Positions 1 to 12,225 are shown, counted from the stretch's first letter. The stretch: 64,000 bases of DNA from Kocuria sp. (GCA_031179495.1 JAPSHS010000002.1:1-64000); one strand, 5' to 3'. The notes: a model not told the origin generated them from the sequence alone. Translations and numbers: made by a program.

Positions 1-2
1 TG

Positions 3-1616
3 GCCACCGCGGCGCAGTACGTCACGGCCGCGCTGCCCGGCCTGGCCGAGCGGCGGGTGGAGCTCGCGGTCGCCGGGATCCTGCTGGTCGGGCTGCTCAA
101 CCTGCGCGGGCTCGCGTTCATGGGCCGCGCCTCGGCCGTGCCCACCTACTTCTTCCTCGCCGTCCTCGCCGCGCTCCTGCTCGCGGGCCTCGGCCAGGAC
201 CTCGCGGGGTCCCTGGGCGAGGCCCCCAGCGCCGACCGGGAGGTCCTCCCGTCCGCCGGCTTCGACGCGGGCCTCACGGGGCTGGCGGGGGGCCTGCTGG
301 TGCTGCGGGCCTTCTCCTCCGGCGCGGTGGCGCTGACCGGCGTCGAGACCATCGCCAACTCCGTGCCCTACTTCCGCAAGCCCCGCGCCGCCAACGCCGC
401 CGCCACCCTGGGCGTGCTCGGCGCGCTCTCCGCGGCCATGCTCGCGGGGGTCATGTACCTCGCGGACCGCACCGGCGTCGTCGTCGTCGGCAACCCCGAG
501 CAGCAGCTGCTCGTCGACGGCCGGCTCCCGGACCCCGGCTTCTTCCAGGACCCCGTCCTGGGCCAGCTCGCCAAGACGGTCTTCGGCACCGACTCGCTGT
601 GGTTCTACGTGCTCGTGGCCGCCACGGTCGGCGTGCTGGTGCTCGCCGCCAACACCGCCTTCTCCGGTTTCCCCACGCTGGCGTCCCGCCTGGCCCGTGA
701 CGCCTTCCTGCCCCGGCAGCTGCAGGCGCGCGGCGACCGCTTCGCCTTCACCAACGGCATCCTGCTGCTGCTGCTCGTCGCCGTGGTGCTCACCGTGGCG
801 TTCGGCGCCAACGTCAACAGCCTGATCCAGCTGTACATCGTGGGGGTGTTCGTCTCCTTCACCCTCACCCAGGCCGGCATGGTCCGGCACTGGGCGCGGG
901 TCCGGCGGACACGGCCGCACCCCGGGGTGCGCCGCGAGCTGTTCGGCCGCCGCGCGGTGGCGATGGTCGCGTTCGTGCTCTGCGCGGCCGTGCTCGTGGT
1001 CGTGCTCGTGACCAAGCTGACCCAGGGCGCCTGGATCACCATCGTGGCGATCCTGGTGCTCAGCGCCGCCATGGCGGGCGTCCGTCGGCACTACGACGCC
1101 GTGGACGCCGAACTGGCCCTCCAGCCCGACTCCCCGGTGCGGGCCCTGCCCTCCCGGGTGCACGCCGTCATCTACGTCTCCTCCGTGCGCAAGCCCCTCA
1201 TGCGCGCCCTCGCCTACGCCCGGGCCTCCCGGCCCTCGACCCTCGAGGCCGTCGTCGTGGACACCAACGCGGCGACCACCCGGCGGATCCTCGACGAGTG
1301 GCAGCGCCTCGAGATCCCGGTGCCCGTCACCGTGCTCGACGCCCCGTACCGGGACACCATCGGCCCCGTCGTCGACCACGTGCGCGGGGTCCGCCGCAAG
1401 TCCCCGCGGGACCTGGTCGTGGTGTACCTGCCCGAGTACGTCGTGCGCCACCGCTGGGAGCGGCTGCTGCACAACCAGGCGATCCGGCCCCTGCGCGCCC
1501 GCCTGCACCAGGAGCGCGGGGTCATGACGGCCTCCGTGCCCTGGCACCTGTCCTCCGCCGCCGGCCAGGACGTCGGCCCCGAGTCCGCCCCCGAGCAGAG
1601 AGCCTCCCGCCCGTGA
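3..1616 (+). CDS. APC-superfamily permease with cytosolic C-terminal domain (5' truncated)
   Basis: The reading frame is already open at base 3, so the N-terminal part lies outside the window and about 537 residues are visible. The visible part has a run of hydrophobic membrane segments, for example around ALTGVETIANSVPYF, where the helix break typical of APC transporters occurs. It ends in a roughly 170-residue soluble domain starting near VHAVIYVSS that resembles a universal-stress-type alpha/beta fold. APC proteins with such a tail include amino-acid permeases and the KimA-type potassium/proton symporters, and the sequence alone does not settle which this is. The stop codon overlaps the GTG of the RNA methyltransferase gene, so the two are probably co-transcribed. 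The pairing with a TRAM methyltransferase is also found in mycobacteria, next to the Trk/ceo potassium genes. Confidence 0.85.
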   Translation, partial: ATAAQYVTAALPGLAERRVELAVAGILLVGLLNLRGLAFMGRASAVPTYFFLAVLAALLLAGLGQDLAGSLGEAPSADREVLPSAGFDAGLTGLAGGLLVLRAFSSGAVALTGVETIANSVPYFRKPRAANAAATLGVLGALSAAMLAGVMYLADRTGVVVVGNPEQQLLVDGRLPDPGFFQDPVLGQLAKTVFGTDSLWFYVLVAATVGVLVLAANTAFSGFPTLASRLARDAFLPRQLQARGDRFAFTNGILLLLLVAVVLTVAFGANVNSLIQLYIVGVFVSFTLTQAGMVRHWARVRRTRPHPGVRRELFGRRAVAMVAFVLCAAVLVVVLVTKLTQGAWITIVAILVLSAAMAGVRRHYDAVDAELALQPDSPVRALPSRVHAVIYVSSVRKPLMRALAYARASRPSTLEAVVVDTNAATTRRILDEWQRLEIPVPVTVLDAPYRDTIGPVVDHVRGVRRKSPRDLVVVYLPEYVVRHRWERLLHNQAIRPLRARLHQERGVMTASVPWHLSSAAGQDVGPESAPEQRASRP

Positions 1617-3007
1617 CCTCCCCGCACCCCCCGGCCCCGGCCGGTCCCGACGAGCTCGAGCTGCGGCTCGGGCGCATCGCCCACGGCGGCCACACGGTGG
1701 CCCGCACCGGCGAGGGCCGCGTGGTCTTCGTCCGCCACGGCCTGCCCGGCGAGCTGGTCCGGGTCCGGCTCACGGAGGCCGGGCCCGACGCCCGCTTCTG
1801 GCGCGCTGACGTCGTGGCGGTCCTGGAGGCGGACGCCGGGCGCCGCGACCGGCACGTCTGGGCCCCGGCCGACTCCCTGGTGACCTGGCGGCGCGGTGAG
1901 CCGCCCGTGGGCGGGGCGGAGTTCGGCCACGCCGAGCTCGCGGCCCAGCGCCGGCTCAAGGCGGACGTGGTCGCCGAGCAGCTCTCCCGCCTCGCCGGGC
2001 TCGAGACCGGTGTCGAGGTCGAGGCCATGCCCGGGGAGGACCCCCAGGGCCTGGGCTGGCGCACCCGCGCGCACTTCGCCGTCGACGCCGCCGGACGGAT
2101 CGGGATGCACCCCCACCGCAGCGCGGCGGTCGTGCCGGTCGACCGCTTCCCGCTCGCCGTCCCGGCCCTCGACGACCTGCGCCTGGCGGAGCTCGACCTG
2201 CGGGGCGTGGAACGGGTGGACGTCGCGGCACCGGCCGACGGAGGGACACCCCTCGTCCACCTGAGCCTGGCCGCCGGGGCCGACGAGCCCCGGCTGCGCC
2301 GGGAGCTGGCCCGTCTCGCCGCGGGCCGGGACGTGTCCGTGACCGCCCGCGCCGACGGCGCCCGGGAGCTCGGGACCTGGGCGGGCCGGCCCTCCGTCGT
2401 CGAGCACGCCGGCGCCCACCGGTGGGAGGTCTCGGCCGAGGGCTTCTGGCAGATCCACCGCAGCGCCCCGGGGCTGCTGCTCGGGGCGGTCCCCGAGGCG
2501 GCCGGGGCCCGCCCCGGGGAGCACGCCCTCGACCTGTACGCGGGCGCGGGGCTGTTCACGGCGGCGCTCGCGGACGCGGTCGGCGACGCCGGGTCCGTGG
2601 TCGCGGTCGAGGGCTCGCCGGTCACGAGCGCCGACGCCCGGCGCACCTTCGCCGGGCGCTCCACGGTGCGGGTGGAGCGCGGCAGCGTCGACAGGGTCGC
2701 GGCCCGGCTCTGGCCGGGGGCCGCCGCACCGTCCCGCGGGCGCCGCCGCCCGGCCCCCGGCAGAGCGGCGGCCCGGCCGGACGTCGTGGTGCTGGACCCG
2801 CCCCGGGCGGGCGCCGGACGGGTCGTCGTGGACCAGCTCGTGGCCCTGGCGCCGCGCCGGATCGCCTACCTCGCCTGCGACCCGGCGACCCTGGCGCGCG
2901 ACCTCGGCCGGTTCCGCCGCGCCGGGTGGACGGTGCGGCAGGTGCGGGCCTTCGACATGTACCCCAACACCCACCACGTCGAGACCCTGGCGGTCCTGGA
3001 GCCCTGA
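1613..3007 (+). CDS. TRAM-domain class I SAM-dependent RNA (uracil-5-)methyltransferase
   Basis: The 464-residue protein is of the TrmA/RumA (m5U methyltransferase) family, expected to methylate uridine in rRNA or tRNA. An N-terminal TRAM-like beta domain (about residues 12-70, starting ELRLGRIAHGGHTVAR) is followed by the central region and a Rossmann methyltransferase domain. The SAM motif is LDLYAGAGLFTAAL, the catalytic-loop motif is VVLDPPRAGAG, and the nucleophilic cysteine sits in LACDPATLARD. That cysteine is the only one in the protein, so the [4Fe-4S] cluster of E. coli RumA/RlmD is absent. The GTG start overlaps the stop of the permease by 4 nt (GTGA), which decides the start and implies translational coupling. 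The RNA target cannot be told from sequence. Confidence 0.88.
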   Translation: MTSPHPPAPAGPDELELRLGRIAHGGHTVARTGEGRVVFVRHGLPGELVRVRLTEAGPDARFWRADVVAVLEADAGRRDRHVWAPADSLVTWRRGEPPVGGAEFGHAELAAQRRLKADVVAEQLSRLAGLETGVEVEAMPGEDPQGLGWRTRAHFAVDAAGRIGMHPHRSAAVVPVDRFPLAVPALDDLRLAELDLRGVERVDVAAPADGGTPLVHLSLAAGADEPRLRRELARLAAGRDVSVTARADGARELGTWAGRPSVVEHAGAHRWEVSAEGFWQIHRSAPGLLLGAVPEAAGARPGEHALDLYAGAGLFTAALADAVGDAGSVVAVEGSPVTSADARRTFAGRSTVRVERGSVDRVAARLWPGAAAPSRGRRRPAPGRAAARPDVVVLDPPRAGAGRVVVDQLVALAPRRIAYLACDPATLARDLGRFRRAGWTVRQVRAFDMYPNTHHVETLAVLEP

Positions 3008-3076
3008 CCGGTGCGGGCTCGTCCGGTTGTGTCGGTGGCGGGAGCGCTCCTCGGAAGTGAGCGGGTGCACAGCGGC

Positions 3077-3082
3077 TACACT
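3077..3082 (+). promoter_or_regulatory. Candidate -10 element for acnA
   Basis: TACACT lies 92 nt before the acnA start in the only gap of any size upstream of that gene. There is no convincing -35 box. It is called from similarity to the TANNNT elements seen throughout the window. Confidence 0.35.
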
Positions 3083-3174
3083 GACAGGTGACTGTTCGCG
3101 GGAGAACCCTCGGCACTGTGCCAGGCTCATCCCACGGGCGTTTCCAAGACGGTGGCGAGAGGAGTTCCACGCAC

Positions 3175-6000
<2,826 letters not shown>

Positions 6001-6075
6001 GCCCCGGGCGCGCGACGGCGCGCCGGGGGAGCACGGGCGGGACCACCCCGCCCGGTCCTGATCCAGGACGCACGA

Positions 6076-6105
6076 GGGGCCCGGTCCGGGAACGGACCGG
6101 GCCCC
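6076..6105 (+). terminator. Intrinsic terminator after acnA
   Basis: A perfect 12-bp GC-rich stem (6076-6087 with 6094-6105) with a 6-nt loop lies 75 nt after the acnA stop. There is no real T tract, as is common in this genome. It separates acnA from dxs. Confidence 0.8.
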
Positions 6106-6138
6106 TCCGTGTCGCCCGGGGGTGTCGGGGTGAGCGAG

Positions 6139-6144
6139 TAGGAT
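6139..6144 (+). promoter_or_regulatory. Candidate -10 element for dxs
   Basis: TAGGAT sits between the acnA terminator and dxs, leaving a leader of about 65 nt. No clear -35 box is seen. Confidence 0.45.
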
Positions 6145-6217
6145 CGGGGGGACGTGCCCCCCGGCGACCCCGGGAGCGGCACGACCGACCACGACGCCCA
6201 GGAATGCGGGAGGAAGC

Positions 6218-8251
6218 ATGAGCGTGCTGGAACGGGTCTCCGGGCCCGAGGACCTCGCGGGGCTGACCCGTGAGGAGCTGACCGAGCTGGCCGCCGAGAT
6301 CCGCGGCTTCCTCGTCACCCACGTCTCCGCGACCGGCGGGCACCTCGGTCCGAACCTGGGCGTGGTGGAGCTGACCATGGCGGTGCACCGGGTCTTCGAC
6401 TCGCCCCGGGACTCCGTGGTCTTCGACACCGGCCACCAGTCCTACGTCCACAAGCTGCTCACCGGCCGCAAGAACTTCTCGACCCTGCGCCAGGAGGGCG
6501 GCCTCGCCGGCTACCCGGACCGCGCGGAGTCCGTGCACGACATCGTCGAGTCCTCGCACGCGTCGTCGTCCCTGTCCTGGGCGGACGGCATCTCCCGGGG
6601 CTACGCGATGACCGGGCAGAGCGACCGGCACACGGTCGTGCTCGTCGGCGACGGCGCGCTCACCGGCGGAATGGCCTGGGAGGCCGTCAACAACATCGCC
6701 TCCGACCGCGACCGCAAGGTCGTGATCGTGGTCAACGACAACGGCCGCTCCTACGCCCCCACGGTGGGCGGGTTCGCCAACCACCTGGCGGAGCTGCAGG
6801 CGAGCGTGCAGCAGGGCGTGGACGCCGTGCGCACCGACCGGCGCTACGAGCAGACCCTCGAGTCCGTGAAGAGCCTGCTCCAGCACTCCGGGCCCGTGGG
6901 CGAGATGCTCTACCGCGGCCTGCACGGGATGAAGCAGGGCCTCAAGGACGTCGTGGTCCCGCAGGGCATCTTCGAGGACCTCGGCATGAAGTACGTGGGA
7001 CCCGTGGACGGCCACGACCTGGAGGCCGTCGAGCAGGCGCTGGGCAACGCCAAGAACTACGGCGGGCCCGTCATCGTGCACGCCATCACGGAGAAGGGCC
7101 ACGGGTACGCGCCCGCGATCGCCAACGAGGACGACCAGTTCCACGCCGTGGGCGTCATCGACCCCCTCACGGGCCGCTCCACCGCGACGAGCTCCGAGCG
7201 CAGCTGGACGGCGGTGTTCCGCGACGAGATCGCCCGGATCGCCGACGAGCGCGAGGACGTCGTCGGCATCACCGGGGCCATGCTCATCCCCGTGGGGCTG
7301 CAGAAGATGCAGGCGGCCCACCCGGACCGGGTCGTGGACGTCGGGATCGCCGAGCAGCACGCCATCGCGATGGCCGCCGGCATGGCCTACGGCGGACTGC
7401 ACCCCGTGGTCGCCCTCTACGCCACGTTCCTCAACCGCGGCTTCGACCAGCTGCTGATGGACGTGGCCCTGCACCGGGCCGGGGTCACGGTGGTCCTGGA
7501 CCGGGCCGGGGTGACGGGCCCGGACGGGCCGAGCCACCACGGCATGTGGGACCTGGCCCTGCTCCAGATCGTGCCCGGGCTGCACCTCGCGGCCCCCCGC
7601 GACGAGCCGACCCTCGCCGAGGAGCTGCGCGAGGCGGTGGCCGTCGACGACGCCCCCACCGTCGTCCGCTACCCCAAGGGCTCCGTGGGCGCCCCCGTGC
7701 CGGCCGTCGAGCGGCTGGCCGACGGTGTGGACGTCCTCGCCCGCCGCGGCGGGGAGGGCGGCACCGAGGGCGCCCGCCGCGACGTGCTGCTCGTCTCCGT
7801 CGGCGCCATGAGCGGCCTCGCCCTCGACGTCGCCGACCGGCTGGAGGCCCACGGGGTGTCGTCCACGGTCGTGGACCCCCGGTGGGTGCTGCCGGTGCCC
7901 GGGTCGGTCATCGAGCTCGCCGCCCAGCACCGGATCGTGGTCGTGATCGAGGACGGCGTGCGCGCCGGCGGGATCGGCTCCCGGATCCGGCAGGAGATGC
8001 GCGCGGCCGGGGTCGACACCGCCCTCAACGAGGTCGGCCTGCCGACGCAGTTCCTCGTGCACGGCTCCCGCTCGCAGGTGCTGGCCCGGGTGGGCCTGAC
8101 CGCCCAGCGGGTGGCCCAGGACACGCTGGCCTCCGTGCTCGGCACCCGGGTGCCCTACGCTCGTCCGGTCGAGACGGACGAGGCCGAGGTCCTCCCGGGC
8201 ACCGCCGGCGACGCCCGGGGAGCCTCCCTGCCGCGGTCGCGCCGCAGCTGA
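6218..8251 (+). CDS. dxs: 1-deoxy-D-xylulose-5-phosphate synthase
   Basis: First enzyme of the MEP isoprenoid pathway, joining pyruvate and glyceraldehyde 3-phosphate with thiamine diphosphate. Its product also feeds thiamine and pyridoxal synthesis. The 677-residue length is normal. The N-terminal domain has the [17 protein letters not shown] signature and the ThDP-binding [16 protein letters not shown]. The pyrimidine-binding domain has [14 protein letters not shown]. The C-terminal transketolase-like domain ends with a short non-conserved tail. The ATG follows a GGGAGGAAG ribosome-binding site. The gene is monocistronic between the acnA terminator and a convergent Rieske gene. Confidence 0.97.
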   Translation: MSVLERVSGPEDLAGLTREELTELAAEIRGFLVTHVSATGGHLGPNLGVVELTMAVHRVFDSPRDSVVFDTGHQSYVHKLLTGRKNFSTLRQEGGLAGYPDRAESVHDIVESSHASSSLSWADGISRGYAMTGQSDRHTVVLVGDGALTGGMAWEAVNNIASDRDRKVVIVVNDNGRSYAPTVGGFANHLAELQASVQQGVDAVRTDRRYEQTLESVKSLLQHSGPVGEMLYRGLHGMKQGLKDVVVPQGIFEDLGMKYVGPVDGHDLEAVEQALGNAKNYGGPVIVHAITEKGHGYAPAIANEDDQFHAVGVIDPLTGRSTATSSERSWTAVFRDEIARIADEREDVVGITGAMLIPVGLQKMQAAHPDRVVDVGIAEQHAIAMAAGMAYGGLHPVVALYATFLNRGFDQLLMDVALHRAGVTVVLDRAGVTGPDGPSHHGMWDLALLQIVPGLHLAAPRDEPTLAEELREAVAVDDAPTVVRYPKGSVGAPVPAVERLADGVDVLARRGGEGGTEGARRDVLLVSVGAMSGLALDVADRLEAHGVSSTVVDPRWVLPVPGSVIELAAQHRIVVVIEDGVRAGGIGSRIRQEMRAAGVDTALNEVGLPTQFLVHGSRSQVLARVGLTAQRVAQDTLASVLGTRVPYARPVETDEAEVLPGTAGDARGASLPRSRRS

Positions 8252-8256
8252 GCGGT

Positions 8257-8697
8257 TCAGCCCAGGACGATCCGGCCCTCGCGGACGGACACCGGGTGCG
8301 GCGTCAGGCCGGTCCGTGCGGGTCCGCCCCGGACCTCGCCCGTGGCGAGGTCGAACTGCGACGCGTGGCACGGGCAGACGTAGAGCTGGTCCTCGGGGAC
8401 CACCATGCAGCCCTGGTGGGGGCACACGGGGGAGAACGCGACGACCGTGTCCTCGGCGGGCCGGCCCACCACCGCCTGCACGCCGTCCCGGTCCACCTTG
8501 ACGCCCGAGCCGACGGGCACGTCCTCGACCGGGCCCACGTCCAGGGTCTTCGCGGGGCCGGCGGCGTCCGGTGCCCCCGCCTCGTCGGCGCCGCACGCGC
8601 CCAGGGCCACGGCGGTGCCGAGACCCGCGCAGGCCACCCCCAGCACCCTGCGCCGGGGGAGAGCGGGCGGAGTGGTCGGGGGAACGGGGGCGGTCAT
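8257..8697 (-). CDS. Rieske [2Fe-2S] lipoprotein
   Basis: The 146-residue secreted protein has a twin-arginine-like N-terminus (RRRVLG, residues 15-20), a hydrophobic segment and a lipobox (ALGAC), so it is probably exported folded by Tat and lipid-anchored. The Rieske motifs CPHQGC and CPCHAS give the two Cys and two His cluster ligands plus the disulfide pair. It is much shorter than the QcrA subunit of the bc1 complex and lacks its membrane helices. It is best described as a stand-alone Rieske electron-transfer protein whose partner is unknown. The ATG at 8697 was preferred to longer starts because it follows GAGAGGACC. It converges with dxs, with 5 nt between the stops. Confidence 0.9.
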   Translation of the reverse strand: MTAPVPPTTPPALPRRRVLGVACAGLGTAVALGACGADEAGAPDAAGPAKTLDVGPVEDVPVGSGVKVDRDGVQAVVGRPAEDTVVAFSPVCPHQGCMVVPEDQLYVCPCHASQFDLATGEVRGGPARTGLTPHPVSVREGRIVLG

Positions 8698-8734
8698 GGC
8701 GGTCCTCTCGTCGTCGGTCCTGGGGTCCGGCGCC

Positions 8735-8740
8735 AGTCTA
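8735..8740 (-). promoter_or_regulatory. -10 element for the Rieske gene
   Basis: On the minus strand the bases read TAGACT, 37 nt upstream of the ATG. The same hexamer precedes def and rpsA in this window. Confidence 0.5.
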
Positions 8741-8853
8741 GGCGCCGGGCGGGCTCGGCCCGGGCCCGCCCGGCGCCGGGTGCGGGCGGCGGCGCGAGTG
8801 ATCGCTCTCAGCGGAGCGGGGCTGCGGCGGTGTCGGCCGCACCGGTTCATCAG

Positions 8854-8859
8854 TAGGAT
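8854..8859 (+). promoter_or_regulatory. Candidate -10 element for the small helical protein gene
   Basis: TAGGAT lies 92 nt before the ATG at 8952, in the divergent gap between the Rieske gene and this gene. Confidence 0.4.
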
Positions 8860-8951
8860 GATGGTCACAGCAGACACCGGGGACGAGCCGTGCACCAGTG
8901 GCTCCGACCCGTTCCCGGCGGCAGCGCCGGGACGAACGGAAGGACAGCAGC

Positions 8952-9368
8952 ATGATCAAGCGACTCATCTTCGTGACCGGTTTCGGCGCCGGCTTCGTGG
9001 CCGGCTCGGCCTCGGGCCGCAAGAGCTACGAGGCCCTGAAGCAGAACGCCCTGAAGACCTGGCAGGACCCCAAGGTGCAGGAGAAGGTCTCCGAGGGCAC
9101 GGACTGGGTCAAGTCGGAGGTGCCCGTGGTCGGCGGCAAGCTCGCCGACTCCGCCAAGAAGGCCGCCGACACCGTGGGCACCAAGGCCTCCGACGCGTCC
9201 TCGGCCGTGAAGGGCAAGGCCTCCGGGTCCTCGGGCGGGTCGGACTCCTCGGACGCCGCGACCTCCTCCACGGACTACGCGGACCTGCAGACGGCGAGGC
9301 CGGTCACCCCGGAGAGCCCCATGGACCCGGCCGAGCCGCACCCGGCCCCCGGCGAGACCCAGCACTGA
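8952..9368 (+). CDS. Small YtxH-like protein of unknown function
   Basis: The 138-residue protein starts with a short glycine-rich hydrophobic segment (LIFVTGFGAGFVAGSASGRK). A lysine/alanine-rich amphipathic helical stretch (about 30-95) and a disordered Ser/Pro/Glu-rich tail follow. This layout resembles YtxH-type membrane-tethered proteins common in actinobacteria, sometimes linked to stress, but no catalytic motif is present and no function is assigned. The ATG follows a GGAAGGACAGCAGC context. A strong terminator follows, so it is a single-gene unit. Confidence 0.7.
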   Translation: MIKRLIFVTGFGAGFVAGSASGRKSYEALKQNALKTWQDPKVQEKVSEGTDWVKSEVPVVGGKLADSAKKAADTVGTKASDASSAVKGKASGSSGGSDSSDAATSSTDYADLQTARPVTPESPMDPAEPHPAPGETQH

Positions 9369-9386
9369 TCCGCAGCACCACCGCGC

Positions 9387-9417
9387 GAGGGGCCCCGGCC
9401 GACGGCCGGGGCCCCTC
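9387..9417 (+). terminator. Bidirectional intrinsic terminator
   Basis: A perfect 14-bp stem (9387-9400 with 9404-9417) with a 3-nt GAC loop lies between two converging units. It can serve the small protein on the plus strand and rnd on the minus strand. Confidence 0.85.
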
Positions 9418-9472
9418 GTCGTGCCGCACCCGCTCGGAGGACGGCCGTGGCCGACGCCGCAGCCGTCGGCGG

Positions 9473-10813
9473 TCAGGCGGCGGGGAGGTCCTCGCCGTCG
9501 CCCGTCGCGTGCTCCGCCTGGCGCGCGGCCCGCTTGAGGGCCCGCAGCTCCCGCCACGCCGAGCCGATCACGGGCGCGGTCAGCTCCACCTGCCACGGGC
9601 GGGCGCCGAGGTCCCGCAGCCGGTCGGCCACGGCCTGGTCGGCGGTGCTCTTGGGCGGCTGCCAGCAGAAGCGCCGCAGGTGCTCCGGGGTCAGCAGGTT
9701 CTCGGTGGGCAGCCCGTGCTCCTCGGCGAGCTCGGTCACCGCCGGCTTGAGGACCTTCAGCCGGGCGGCGGCCTCCGGCCGCTTGACCTCCCAGGCCTTC
9801 ACGGGAGGCAGCGCGTCGGACCGCACGGTGACCGGGACGAGCTCCGTGGCGTTGCGGGCCTCCGCGACCGCCCGCAGCCACCGGGGGGCCTCCCGCGCGG
9901 CCTGGCGGCCGTGGAACCCCGGGGTGGCCAGCAGCTGCGGCACGGTCCGGGGCATGGCGGAGGCGGCCGCCACGAGGGCGGCGTCCGGCAGCAGCCGGCT
10001 GGGGGAGAGGTCCTTGTGCTGGGCCAGCCGCTCACGCTCCTCCCACAGCAGGCGCAGCGCGGTGAGCTGGCGGCGGCCCTTGACCTTGTTGATCCCGGAC
10101 GTCCTGCGCCACGGGTCCCTGCGCGGCGGCGCGGGCGGGGCGGTGCGCACGGCCTCGAACTCCTGCAGGGCCCACTCCAGCTTGCCCTGCTCCCGCAGCA
10201 GCTCCTCCATCGCCCAGCGCAGCGGGATGAGCATCTCCACGTCGAGCGCCGCGTAGTTGAGCCAGTCCCGGGGGAGGGGCCGCTTGGACCAGTCGACGGC
10301 GGAGTGCTCCTTCGCCAGCGTGTACCCCAGCAGCTCCTCCGTCTCGGCGGCCAGGCCGACCCGCGGCAGCCCGGCGATGCGCCCGCCCAGCTCGGTGTCG
10401 AAGAGCCGGTCCGGCTCCATGTCCAGCGCCCGCAGCGAGGGCAGGTCCTGGGTGGCGGCGTGCAGCACCCACTCGACACCGGAGAGCGCCTCGCCCAGCA
10501 CGGCCAGCGAACCGGTGGCCTCCGGGTCGATCAGCACCGTGCCCACGCCCTCACGGCGCAGCTGCACGAGGAAGGCGCGCTGCCCGTAGCGGAAGCCGGA
10601 GGCGCGCTCGGTGTCGATCGCGGCCGGGCCCGTGCCCCGGGCGACCGCCTCGGCGGCCCGCTCGAGTCCCGCCACGGTGTCGATGACGGGCGGGATCCCG
10701 TCGAACGGGGCCGCGAGGTGGACGCTGTCGGGGATCTCGTAGTCCTCGAAGCCTGCGACCACCGGGGTCGAGGGCTCGTCGGGCGCGGATCGGCGGTCGG
10801 CTGGGCTGGTCAA
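9473..10813 (-). CDS. rnd: Ribonuclease D family 3'-5' exoribonuclease with HRDC domains
   Basis: The 446-residue protein has a DEDDy exonuclease domain: Exo I has D and E in AAIDTERASGFRY, Exo II lies around HAATQDLPSL, and Exo III is NYAALDVEML with the Y-x3-D pair. Helical HRDC-type regions from about residue 230 onward bind nucleic acid. The expected role is 3' trimming of structured RNAs such as tRNA precursors. The first in-frame start is a TTG with no good ribosome-binding site, so the true N-terminus may be a little different. The gene lies 52 nt after DUF3000, probably in the same transcript. DUF3000 next to rnd is a common actinobacterial arrangement. Confidence 0.88.
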   Translation of the reverse strand: MTSPADRRSAPDEPSTPVVAGFEDYEIPDSVHLAAPFDGIPPVIDTVAGLERAAEAVARGTGPAAIDTERASGFRYGQRAFLVQLRREGVGTVLIDPEATGSLAVLGEALSGVEWVLHAATQDLPSLRALDMEPDRLFDTELGGRIAGLPRVGLAAETEELLGYTLAKEHSAVDWSKRPLPRDWLNYAALDVEMLIPLRWAMEELLREQGKLEWALQEFEAVRTAPPAPPRRDPWRRTSGINKVKGRRQLTALRLLWEERERLAQHKDLSPSRLLPDAALVAAASAMPRTVPQLLATPGFHGRQAAREAPRWLRAVAEARNATELVPVTVRSDALPPVKAWEVKRPEAAARLKVLKPAVTELAEEHGLPTENLLTPEHLRRFCWQPPKSTADQAVADRLRDLGARPWQVELTAPVIGSAWRELRALKRAARQAEHATGDGEDLPAA

Positions 10814-10865
10814 GGAGCGTCTTCGATTCTGTGTCGGCCCCGGCGGGGCGCGGTCGGTTCGGTGG

Positions 10866-11528
10866 TCAGCGGCGCGGGTGCAGCACGGTCACGCCGCGCG
10901 GGTAGGGCGGCAGGCCGGCGAACGTGCAGACCGTGTCCGCCCAGGCGGCGAGGTGGGGCTCCACGTCGGGCCCGTCGGGCGTCCAGGACGCCCGCAGCTC
11001 GACGTCGGCCCCCTCGGCCTGGTCGCCCAGGCTCCCGAAGTTCTCGGCGAGGACCCGGGACGCGGTGCCGCCCTCCCGAGAGTATCCGGCCCGGTGGCGG
11101 TCCAGGGCCTCGAGCAGGCGGGACCAGGCCAGCACGCCCGCCGTGTCGTCGCAGCCGATCTCCCGGTCCGCGGCGGCACGGGCCCAGGTGACGATGCGGA
11201 AGGGCCCGCCCCAGGCCTCCGGTTCGGACGGGTCGTACAGGAGCACGAAACGCCCCGTGGCCAGCTCGTCGTCCGGTCCGCGGGTGCCGAGCTCCGCCCC
11301 CGCGGACGGTGCGCCCGGTCGGGGCACGACCACCACCCCGGCCACCGGAGTGGCGGGCCGGTCCGGCCGCCGCACCTCGGCCTGCACCGCGGCGGCGAAC
11401 GGAGCCAGGTGCGTGGGCGCGGGGATCTCCGTGAGCTCGACGCCCGCCCGGTACGGGGTGCGGCGCAGGTGGCCCAGGGCCTCCTGGAAGTCCTGGGACA
11501 TCCCTGACAGGTCGTTCACGGAGCTCAC
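10866..11528 (-). CDS. DUF3000 family protein
   Basis: The 220-residue soluble protein belongs to a conserved actinobacterial family of unknown function, recognised by the LTEIPAPTHLAPFA stretch and the RFVLLYDPSEPEAW core. No catalytic motif is evident. Three starts are possible: GTG 11528, GTG 11519 and ATG 11501. I chose 11528 because a TACCCT -10 element ends 6 nt before it, an arrangement repeated at other genes here and typical of leaderless mRNAs. ATG 11501 would shorten the protein by 9 residues. It is the first gene of a unit with rnd. Confidence 0.8.
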   Translation of the reverse strand: MSSVNDLSGMSQDFQEALGHLRRTPYRAGVELTEIPAPTHLAPFAAAVQAEVRRPDRPATPVAGVVVVPRPGAPSAGAELGTRGPDDELATGRFVLLYDPSEPEAWGGPFRIVTWARAAADREIGCDDTAGVLAWSRLLEALDRHRAGYSREGGTASRVLAENFGSLGDQAEGADVELRASWTPDGPDVEPHLAAWADTVCTFAGLPPYPRGVTVLHPRR

Positions 11529-11534
11529 ACTGGA

Positions 11535-11540
11535 AGGGTA
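11535..11540 (-). promoter_or_regulatory. -10 element for a probable leaderless DUF3000 mRNA
   Basis: TACCCT on the minus strand is followed by 6 nt (TCCAGT) and then the GTG at 11528. This spacing would put the transcription start on or next to the start codon. Confidence 0.5.
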
Positions 11541-11632
11541 GGCGCCCGGGCGCCCGCCCGGCCCGTGCCACGCCGCAGGAGCGCCCGCGGCGTGCCGGCG
11601 CGGGCGCCGGTCCGCCCGGCTCCCCGCCCCGT

Positions 11633-12061
11633 TCAGGACGCCGGAGCGAGCCGGACGGAGACGGAGTTGATGCAGTACCGGAGGTCGGTGGGGGTGGGGA
11701 AGCCCTCCCCGCCGAAGACGTGGCCCATGTGGGAGTCGCAGGTGGCGCAGCGGACCTCCACGCGCTCCATGCCCATGGCGGTGTCCTTGATGTAGCGCAC
11801 CCGGTCCTCCGCCAGCGGGGCGTAGAACGACGGCCAGCCGCAGTGGGAGTCGAACTTCGTCTCGGAGCGGAACAGCTCCGCCCCGCACGCGCGGCACTCG
11901 TAGACGCCCTCGGTCTTCGTGTCCCAGTACTCGCCCGTGTAGGGCCGTTCCGTGCCGGCCTCCCGCAGCACGTGGTACTCCTCGGGGGACAGGATCGAGC
12001 GCCAGTCCTCCTCGGTCCGTCCACCGGGCTCGGGCCGGTCGTTCCTGGTGGTCTCGCTCAT
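11633..12061 (-). CDS. msrB: Peptide-methionine (R)-S-oxide reductase
   Basis: Reduces the R epimer of methionine sulfoxide in oxidised proteins. The 142-residue length is typical of a single-domain MsrB. The zinc-binding pairs CRAC and CATC are present, as are the substrate-binding HCGWPSFY, GHVF and the catalytic RYCINS (C130). The ATG follows a GGAGGACGACACC ribosome-binding site. The gene stands alone between DUF3000 and a divergent hydrolase gene, suggesting its own promoter in the 12062-12238 gap. Confidence 0.95.
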   Translation of the reverse strand: MSETTRNDRPEPGGRTEEDWRSILSPEEYHVLREAGTERPYTGEYWDTKTEGVYECRACGAELFRSETKFDSHCGWPSFYAPLAEDRVRYIKDTAMGMERVEVRCATCDSHMGHVFGGEGFPTPTDLRYCINSVSVRLAPAS

Positions 12062-12225
12062 GGTGTCGTCCTCCGGGATCTCGTCGGTGCTGGTGAACTG
12101 GGGGCGGTCCGGTCGGCGGCGCGCCGCACGGGCCCCGGGCGGTGCGCCCCGGTGCCGGGGGCGGGCCCCGGAGCTCCCGGCAGGGACAACGACGTGCCCC
12201 CCCTGGTTATGCCCGCGGCTCGTGG

